Shown piece by piece: positions 56,831 through 64,000 of a stretch of DNA of 64,000 nt. Source of the stretch: Ashinkailepas kermadecensis (lineage: Eukaryota > Arthropoda > Thecostraca > Neolepadidae); assembly GCA_034440615.1 (NCBI GenBank), contig JAOTOM010004046.1, forward strand, positions 107,501 to 171,500. Reading direction: 5' to 3'. The position numbers were made by a program, and so were the translations under genes. Positions within the stretch are counted from its first letter, which is position 1; every line of letters begins with the position of its first letter. Below the pieces are notes generated by a model. The model ran no database searches. It was not told where the DNA came from and saw nothing but the letters and a program-made list of their open reading frames with translations.

Positions 56831-57214
56831 GGCAACACCAACAGCTAACATCTGGTGTTGTATCTGTAAATGCCAGCAGTGAACAACAGGAGCTGCACCT
56901 GAGTGAATACCAGCCCCAGCGGTGAATACCAGAAGCTGCTTTTGATGACACCGGCAGTCAACAGCAGGAGCTGCACCTGGAAGCCCCGGCAGTGAATATC
57001 AGAAGCTACACCTGGCAACACCATTTATCAACATCAGGAGTTATGTTGGGTCGTAGCACCCAACATACACAGCAGCTGCACATGTACCCATATCAGGCTG
57101 ACCACAACAAAAAATTGGGAAAATGTCAGCGGTCTGTTGCCACCCTCACAACGCCGAACACTTCTGGGAGACACGACGGATATAAGGGTAAATACAAATC
57201 AGTCAAGGGCGTGT

Positions 57215-57626
57215 TGCAGTTATTCACGACAAGTCAGAGGAGCCGGGGTGTTGGGAAGTTTTCCCCTGAAGGATAGAGTAGCCGGAGTTAGTTTTTGGTG
57301 TGTTGGGCGTGTTGGAGTTATTCACGACAAGTCAGAGGAGCCGGGGTGAAGCTAGGGGTGTTGGGAAGTTTTCCCCTGAAGGATAGAGTAGCCGGAGTTA
57401 GTTTTTGGTGTGTTGAAGCTACACACGGCAGGCTAGTGTAGACGGGGTAGAGCCAGGGGGCACTGAGTTACCCGCGGCAGGTTAGAGTATGGACGAGGTG
57501 GAGCTAGAGTTGTACTGGGATTATCCGCGTTAGGCTAGACCAGTCGAGGTTGAGCTTAGCATGTGCTAAAATTGCCCGCGTCAGGTTAGTATTGACGGGA
57601 TGGAGCTGGAGGTTTACGGAACTTAC
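57215..57626. repeat. Complex tandem repeat next to an M13 exon donor
   Basis: A duplicated block (GTTATTCACGACAAGTCAGA ... AGTTAGTTTTTGGTGTGTTG) is followed by degenerate units AGGTTAGAGTAKRGACGRGG-TGGAGC. The last unit resembles the end of the neighbouring exon (57627-57670). Confidence 0.75.
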
Positions 57627-57760
57627 TCGAGGCAGGTTAGAGTAGATGCGGCTGGGACTGAGCGTATGATTGCGGTACAGATCGAGTAGACAGCTGCGGT
57701 ACGGCTGGTACCGCTCGTTGGTTGAGCTGTCCCACCATACTCGGTCCAAAAGTCGTGACT
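57627..57760 (-). CDS. M13 neprilysin-like protein, WW exon
   Basis: Acceptor CTGTTTCAG precedes 57760; donor GTAAGT follows 57627. Phase 1 in (two bases complete Glu), phase 0 out. Encodes SRLLDRVWWDSSTNERYQPY, then RSCLLDLYRNHTLSPSRIYS and NLPR. Active M13 enzymes have a segment with WW then a Cys and QY about 20-50 residues after HEXXH; WW and the Cys are kept here. The last ten or so residues are uncertain because this end resembles the adjacent minisatellite. Confidence 0.8.
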
Positions 57761-58599
57761 CTGAAACAGGTCAGATCGGTCATACACAGGCACTCCATCA
57801 TTCGGCCCTGTCACCCAGTCAGGACAGGTGGAATACAACATGGAATACGGTGCATATGACATCGTATTAGAAACTCTTAGCGAATAACACATATAGAAAA
57901 GGAAAACAGGTTTATTTCCCCATGGTGAAGATACTCGTCCCATGTCATCTGCTTGACGGAAGCGTAGCCAGACACCCACCTAGGGGAAGGTATGCTTTGT
58001 ATGTTGCCCCACACCTCTTAGTGAAGAGTGGGATACAAGCATGGGCTCAGCCGAAATGCGCGAGCCCTTAGGTAGAAGCAGGGCTCTTATCTACAATAAC
58101 ATACCATGCACAGTCCGTGGCGGTTTGTAATGGGGAAGTGCACTGAAAAACTGAAACGCAAGCAGATATAAATAAGAAGGAAGACAGGTGAACTCAGCCT
58201 TCCCCGTCCCAGTTATCGCAATGCTGTGGGCTTTGAGAACAGTCTGAAGCAAAGACAGCGCCAGCACCACAGATACGGGTGCAGTTTGCTTGGGAGTTCG
58301 GCAGTCGGGATTATTTCGGTGCAGTCGGAATTCTTGCAAAGGGAAGGAGCCGATAATTTGCTTCCCAAAGGCGCAATGGGAAGCAAGATGTCCCTAAAAT
58401 TGCATTAGAAAAATCAAGACCGCACGAGTGCAAAATGAAATTGCTTCCTTCAGTTGCGTGAAGCTCGAAACGTGAGTAATTGATGTTCTTGAAAACAAGA
58501 GCGTTGGCTTTTCTTCTCCCTAACAACGGCCATGAAGCCATAAATAATGCCGTGTCCGCCTCAATGTGGAATTGCATGCCTTTTGATGACCAGTGGCGT

Positions 58600-59160
58600 G
58601 AAAGAGTAAGCAGTGACAGATGGCTGTGGCATATGTGTGTGAATAGTGACAGATGGATGTGGACAGTGACATATGACTGTGAACAGTGACAGATGGCTGT
58701 GGACTGTGGCCGTGGCAGGTGACGGTGAACAGTGTTATAGTCAGCAGTGACTGGTGACGACGGTCTCACCCTTGCTTGTGGCGGTCTCACCGGTAACAGC
58801 AGTCCCGCCATTGTTTGTGATGGTGAGTGAGATTGTTTGTACCAATGAAAACAGTTGGATCATTCCTTGTGATGGTAAGCGGTGATCGGCGGCAGCAGTC
58901 TCACCATTATGTGTGACTGAGAACAATGATCGGTAACAGCAGTCTCACCATTGTTTGTGACGGTGAGCAGTGACCGGTGGCAGCAGTCTCACCATTGTTT
59001 GTGACTGTGAACAGTTACAAACAGTAATAACAGCGTGCACACATTTCCACCGTCAATAAGGTTATTGGCCACTTTACCTTAAAGTCTCACCATTGTTTGC
59101 GGCGGTTGACAGTGGCCGGCGACAGCAGCCTCACCATTATTTGTGACTGTGAACAGTGAC
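58600..59160. repeat. Minisatellite reaching into an M13 exon donor
   Basis: Units of about 44 bp, CACCATTGTTTGTGACTGTG plus AACAGTGACCGGTGGCAGCA and GTCT. The last unit overlaps the final 27 bases of the exon ending at 59135. Several units on the minus strand show ACAATG followed by GTGAG, copying the donor site. Confidence 0.9.
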
Positions 59161-59280
59161 AGGTGCTGGCCCAGCAGCGAGCCCAGTGCGGCGGTGTTCA
59201 CGTAGTGCGGCAGACTTGGCGAGAAGATGGGCGGCCTCAGCATACCAGCCGGCAGCGCCAGATAGCCTCCCGATTTTGAG
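59135..59280 (-). CDS. M13 neprilysin-like protein, exon lacking HEXXH
   Basis: Acceptor TTCTTAG precedes 59280; donor GTGAGG follows 59135. Phase 2 in, phase 1 out. Reads SKSGGYLALPAGMLRPPIFS, then PSLPHYVNTAALGSLLGQHL and SLFTVTNN. LPAG.L.PP.FSP followed by G...G is the conserved M13 lead into GHE..H.F; here the catalytic segment reads GQHLSLF, so both zinc His and the catalytic Glu are replaced. The last nine residues lie in the minisatellite edge; an earlier weak donor would break the phase. Confidence 0.88.
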
Positions 59281-61585
59281 CTAAGAATTCGCGCGCTGGA
59301 ACAACATCACTCGGGTATCGAACACATCGGAGGTCTCGATCGACACGTGTCCTGGGTGCGGAGGAAGCGAGGTTACCGAACGCACCTCACAGCTTGGTGT
59401 GCATGTGCTCTGGGTATGCGCCTTCCGGGTATCGAACGCACAGGACATTCCCGGTTGACATATCTCCTGGGTGCGTCATGCCACGAAACGAAGCTCACAT
59501 TCGAAGCCAACCTTGTGACTGCCATGACGCTATTTCGGTGTGGACCCTGTTTTGTAATCAACTCCTTTCTAACGCTCACCTCCGATCAGTGGAATCTGTT
59601 GACACATTAGCACCGTTAAAAGGTCATTGGCTACAAAGCCTTCAAGCCCGCGACTCTTGTGACAGAGGCACGCATGGGACGGGTAAAACAAGTAGCGTAC
59701 GGTTTACCATGAATTCCATGCAATTGCTGACGCTGAGGAAATGTAGCAATACATTAACGACTATGGGAGATGTGAGGACGTTGATGACAAGTTCCAAAAT
59801 AAAGCTTGGTCAAGGGCGGCTCGAGGTGACGCTTGTAATTGTTCTTTGATTTTTTTGGAGATATTACTGGAACAATTTGTAGTACTTGTAATGCTATTCG
59901 GCAGTGAAACTGCAAGTTAACAATTTGTGTGTCTACTCGTGGCGGATGCAGAGTGGGTATGAGTGGGGTGATTTTTTTTCTGTGAGTACACAGAATCATT
60001 GAAATTGACTTTTACTCATATGTTAATATAATTAGGATTCTTAGCGCGCATTTCTGAAGCTTATAAATGCGTTTTGTCAGGGGTGACTCCAGGCGAGATG
60101 TTCAGGTGGCATTCTTTGACCAATATTTGTTAATGCACGCACTTTTTGTCGGTTACGAGGAATATCATTGTTGCAAGCTGTCCATGTGAGTTTTTGCTTC
60201 TCCGAATTAATTCGCTGATCAAGAGCGGTTCTAGGGACGCCAAAAAGAGCGAGGTATATTTTCCAACTTCATATCCAAGTGCAGAAATTTAGGCATCTAT
60301 CCACGGCTTGGATATTTTTGTGCAATTCTTAGGATTTTGATTTGTATGTGCATTACTATCACGACGGTACCCGGGGAAGGTTTTTGGGACGAAGTCTTGC
60401 TTTAGTTGTCAATTTTTTACAACTCACTACCTCAGTCTGTGTGCATATCGAATTGCGAGATCAGCAGCCACCGAGATGTTCAGGATTCCGCCTCTGAAGA
60501 TAATTTTGATGAATAAGGCGTTCGTCCGGAAAAAGTTCCAAATCAGACTTGAACTTGACATGATGTGAATATTTGTTCACCGTTTTCTTTGAACTGCCTA
60601 CCTTCTCCAATTTGGTGATTGCCTCATGGTCAAGTGTGCCATTCCTACCTCGCCAATCTCTTAGGTTACCTATATTTACTGAGAGCCATGGCTCTAGATC
60701 CAAATGGGACGGAGGGGCTGGACCCCTTTCGGGTTGGTACCCCGCTAATGTTAATTTGTCATTTCCCCTGGTCAATCTAAAGATTGTTGGCCCTGGCCGA
60801 ACGTTGGTCCTATAGTATACCTTAACGTTACTTTTGATGTCATCGCACCCCTGGTTTGGGTGTTGTTTTACGCATGTAAACCGCCTTTTAAATAAAGATT
60901 GTTGGATTCGAACCCAGTGACTTGGTGAGAAATTGGTGAGAGAAGCATTGCTAAGGACAAAGCAATTATGTCTCTTGAATTTGGAAGCATTATATATGGA
61001 AAGGAAATATGTTAAAATAGTTTCCAAATTTGACAAGTCCTGGATTCACCTATGATTTTTAAAGATCAATGTGTTTGCGCTGGAGCTGAAAGACCTTTTC
61101 AACCACTGCAAAATGGTGGAGTGCTGTCGACTAAGAAATGCAAGAAGTCGACTAAGAAATGCAGGAACAGTCGGATATGGAAGATTTCCCGATTTGTGCG
61201 AGTTTTTCCTTCCTATACCCGCCTCTGCAAGTATTTCCTAAATTGCATTTTACTGACCTGTGATCACATCACAAAGAATCAGTTAGCATATTTATCGAGA
61301 AAGTCGCCTGTCAGAAAGTCGCCTGTCCGGGGGAACATAATGCACTGTCTTCTACTTCCGGCTGCCGATCGCTAAGTTCGAGAACTCTCCTTAGCACACG
61401 TTTGACGATGTGACTAAGCGTCATTGCGAAATACATCGAACTGAACTGAGCGCGACGCCAACGAAAACATGGCAATGATGATTCGAGTATTCGAAATTCG
61501 TTCTATTCTAGTATTCCATGCATGATGATGCACTGCTTAGACCTCCAGTTGAGCAAATCTGTCAAGTGTGTCAATGCGAACTTAC
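59281..61585 (-). other. M13-like intron with an unassigned ORF
   Basis: Includes a diverged repeat at 59330-59470 (CTGGGT..GAACGCAC) and a 191-codon minus-strand ORF (60461-61036). The rest is unremarkable. Confidence 0.8.
60461..61036 (-). CDS. Uncharacterised 191-codon ORF in an intron
   Basis: Long for this base composition and not in a tandem repeat. Reading includes HWVRIQQSLFKRRFTCVKQH, YYRTNVRPGPTIFRLTRGND and DLEPWLSVNIGNLRDWRGRN. I do not recognise a domain. There are no membrane segments; it is basic. It sits on the same strand as the M13-like gene but phase agreement skips it. It could be a transposon coding remnant or chance. Confidence 0.2.
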   Translation of the reverse strand: MSNLETILTYFLSIYNASKFKRHNCFVLSNASLTNFSPSHWVRIQQSLFKRRFTCVKQHPNQGCDDIKSNVKVYYRTNVRPGPTIFRLTRGNDKLTLAGYQPERGPAPPSHLDLEPWLSVNIGNLRDWRGRNGTLDHEAITKLEKVGSSKKTVNKYSHHVKFKSDLELFPDERLIHQNYLQRRNPEHLGGC

Positions 61586-62010
61586 TGTGTGGCTTTGATG
61601 GTCCAGCGCTGCTTGTTGTTACCGTAGCGTAGCTTGTTGCGCAACACGATTCGCTTAAACAAATCAATGTTCTTCATGTTCTGGAAGAAGTTGTCTTGTA
61701 TGATGGAAAGCGGCCGGAAGTACATGTCGATGTCGAGGTCGCTTAAAATCCACTTCGGAAAGCCGTAGTGAAAGGTGGTGTTAGCCAGGATGCTGTCGGC
61801 TTGGTACTCCACACTACCCGTCATCCAGACGTCAAAGCTTGTTGAGAACGCCTCTACCATGCTCCTCGTGAAGTTGGCTGCCTGTGCCAGCGTGTCCATC
61901 CCGATGTGGTTCTTAGCAAACAGCTTTCCCATCGCCTCGCTCATGTGCTTGTCCAGGATGGCCTGGCAGTACTCCTCTCGCGACTGAGGTGTGCGGGCTC
62001 GGCGGATCAC
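61586..62010 (-). CDS. M13 neprilysin-like protein, N-terminal-domain exon (partial gene)
   Basis: Acceptor GGTCGCAG precedes 62010; donor GTAAGT follows 61586. Phase 0 in, phase 2 out. Begins VIRRARTPQSREEYCQAILD, passes through HMSEAMGKLFAKNHIG, a helix with MVEAFSTSFDVWM, then ILANTTFHYGFPKWILSDLD and ends DNFFQNMKNIDL...RWTIKAT. These match the M13 N-terminal lobe (the Cys, G.LF/ALYV-like strand, GYP.W......D.YY, DNYF.N). Earlier exons, including any membrane anchor or signal peptide, are outside the window. Confidence 0.95.
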
Positions 62011-62262
62011 CTGCGACCACGGCCAAACGTAATCACCTCGTCAAACTACACGGAACGGCTTAGTCGAGGAAGGCGAACAGTTCTAGTGGTATGCACAATG
62101 CTTGCGATTAACGGAAATTAGTTATTTAGTTGCACAATGCTCCTGCGACCACGGCCAAACGTAATCACCTCGTCAAACTACACGGAACGGCTTAGTCGAG
62201 GAAGGCGAATAGTTCTAGTGGTATGCACAATGCTTGCGATTAACGGAAATTAGTTATTTAGT
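62010..62262. repeat. 132 bp tandem duplication at the M13 exon boundary
   Basis: CCTGCGACCACGGCCAAACG through GTTATTTAGTT is present at 62010-62131 and again from 62142, nearly identical. The duplicated unit includes the exon acceptor (GGTCGCAG on the minus strand), so a second copy of the acceptor lies 132 bp upstream in the gene's direction. Confidence 0.95.
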
Positions 62263-63650
62263 TTTACTTCAGATGCATACGGTATTCTCTCGACTATCCG
62301 AAGTCACACGGTGAAAATAATTTCACTGACGACGCATGAGCATTTGCCACGTGAACGGCTGGATGCTAACATTGGATGCTGGTATCGAGCGGCTCTTCTC
62401 GAGGCCAACAGATAATGGTGCTCGGGAGGCCGTCGTTGTTTGGCCTGACTGATGGGACATCATCTACAGATCTGTTGGTGGAATATCCTCGGCCAGGTCA
62501 TCCCACACATGCCATGCATTTTATCACATTTTCATACACCAATGCAAAGCAAGCACTAGTGAATCCAGCACTAGTGAGTCCACCAAGCAAGTTGAGAGGG
62601 ATGGTTTTGACCGCGCGTCCCGTGTAAGCACTACTACATAGTGCATAGTAGTGCACGTTGTACAGTACAGTGCATAGCATGTACTGTGGTGTACAATGTG
62701 CTATTGAGTACACAGCACACATAGATGGCTGCGAGTAATTTGGTTTGGTAAATATTTCCGGTTTTACTGCCGGCAAGGAAAAGATGGTGGGTTAGAAGTG
62801 TTGAAACGATGATGTGTTAAACGGGAAAAGTATGGGCAATAATGGATGATAGTCTTGAAAACGTCGGGTGGCAGGCTCCTGAATCGTATATTTGTGAGAA
62901 TACACAATTTTGTTATCAGGCTGAATGTCAGTGGCATCACGCAGCTGACAAATTTGTTTACGACACACGTTGCCGCAGGATCAACTGAGATGTTGATAGA
63001 TGTGAACGCCCCTAAGCTCTACTATGTTGCTTAATTCACGGATCTATCTAAAATATATTCGTGGCACGATTCGGTTCACGTTGCTGATACCCGATACTCC
63101 GGAACATTTTAGCCTTCGACCCTTTGACCTTCCCTGGAGAGCAGGTGGTTGGAGAAATGCACTCAATAGGCGAGGATGAATCCGTTAAATATAAAAACCT
63201 CAAAGTGCTCCAAGCTGAAGCCGTTCACCAGACAAGTGTAAGGTCGAAGTGGCAAGTGCTGTTCACCAGAGACAGTTCAATACCTTTACAACAGGAATAC
63301 AATCAACCTTCTTTTTGGTATCGGTAACGTTATGTCTGGTCTGTCTGTATGATTTCGATAGCTTGGCTGCTCCTTCACTTTGGGAATAGAACAAGAAATA
63401 GAAAGAACATTGAAAACTGATGCCTGGGTCTGGTGTTCATTTCCCTAGCTATAGTAAGCTTTAGTATGTAGTAGTATCGTTCTCCTTCTTCATCCCGTGA
63501 CTATTTCTTGGACCGTAATTAAGTGTGCGCCAATCAGGAATTCTACGAAATGAACACCCTTTGCTGGATATACGACATATACATGGCGGTTTTGCTCATC
63601 ATTAATCTTTGCAGCAGCTGCGCAAGTGCATGTCACGAAAGTAAGGGTCA
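62263..63650. other. M13-like intron, nothing else recognised
   Basis: I searched the minus strand for the preceding M13 exon and did not find it. The plus strand holds only short ORFs without family resemblance. A GTACA/TGTAC-rich inverted stretch lies at 62630-62715. Confidence 0.5.
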
Positions 63651-63679
63651 GTATTTGGACGAGGGAGGTATCGTATTCA

Positions 63680-64000
63680 CCCTGTCCTCCCCATCCAGAC
63701 GTAGCGATGTACACACCTTGTCCTCACCTCTTCCAGACGTAGCAGGGTGCGTACTGTGTCTTCATCTCTTCCAGACGTAGCGGCCTACGCATAGCGTCCT
63801 AACCTCGTCCAAGCGTGTGCACATCGTGTCCTGACCTCTAACAGACGTAGTGGTGTACGCATCGTGTCCTCATTCCTACAGACGTGTGCACATCGTGTCC
63901 TCACCTTTTTCAGACGTAGCGATGTGCACACCGTGCCCTCACCTCTTCCAGACGTAGTGGTGTACACACCGTGTTCTCACTTCTGCCAGACGTAGCGGCC
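63680..64000. repeat. Minisatellite, about 38 bp unit, running off the window
   Basis: About eight units of CCAGACGTAGCGGTGTACAC plus ACCGTGTCCTCACCTCTT. It continues past the right edge. Confidence 0.93.

Noticed and set aside
62846..63034. Plus-strand ORF ending VNAPKLYYVA, slightly like an M13 segment
   Set aside because: It is on the opposite strand to the M13-like gene and lacks any other M13 feature.

Overview
This is eukaryotic nuclear DNA from an invertebrate, most likely an arthropod and plausibly a crustacean; the species cannot be named from the sequence. The signs are small exons with consensus splice sites in long introns, GGTTA/TTAGG-like tracts, dense microsatellites and minisatellites, tRNA-derived SINEs, and CR1/L2-type and I-type LINEs. 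No tRNA, rRNA, CRISPR or bacterial feature was seen.

Layout. 1-8.9 kb holds three degraded LINEs: LINE A (+) split by LINE B (+), and LINE C (-) split by two SINEs. 8.9-14 kb holds a degraded DNA-transposon-like coding relic (-) split by a 2.5 kb I-type LINE with RNase H (LINE D, +). 14.77-43.65 kb is a host gene on the + strand encoding a sorting nexin of the SNX29/RUNDC2A type. I place 13 coding exons whose phases agree at every join except one RUN-domain exon that I could not find. Its introns carry a Transib-like (RAG1-related) transposase pseudogene, SINEs, two near-perfect hairpins and many minisatellites. 43.65-54.4 kb is intergenic, with repeats, a palindromic MITE-like element and a foldback region. 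54.42-62.01 kb holds the last six exons of a neprilysin-like M13 protein on the - strand. Their phases agree, but the zinc and catalytic motifs are lost, so it is predicted to be a pseudoenzyme. Its 5' exons lie beyond the right edge of the window.

How parts relate. The 3' tail of LINE D resembles the 3' tail of the main SINE family. Four separate insertions of only about 44-52 bp consist of little more than that tail, each between short target-site duplications. This suggests one LINE family moves itself, the SINEs and tiny tail fragments. Several minisatellites begin at exon edges and repeat exon-border sequence together with its splice site. Long ORFs inside minisatellites are artefacts of the repeat unit.
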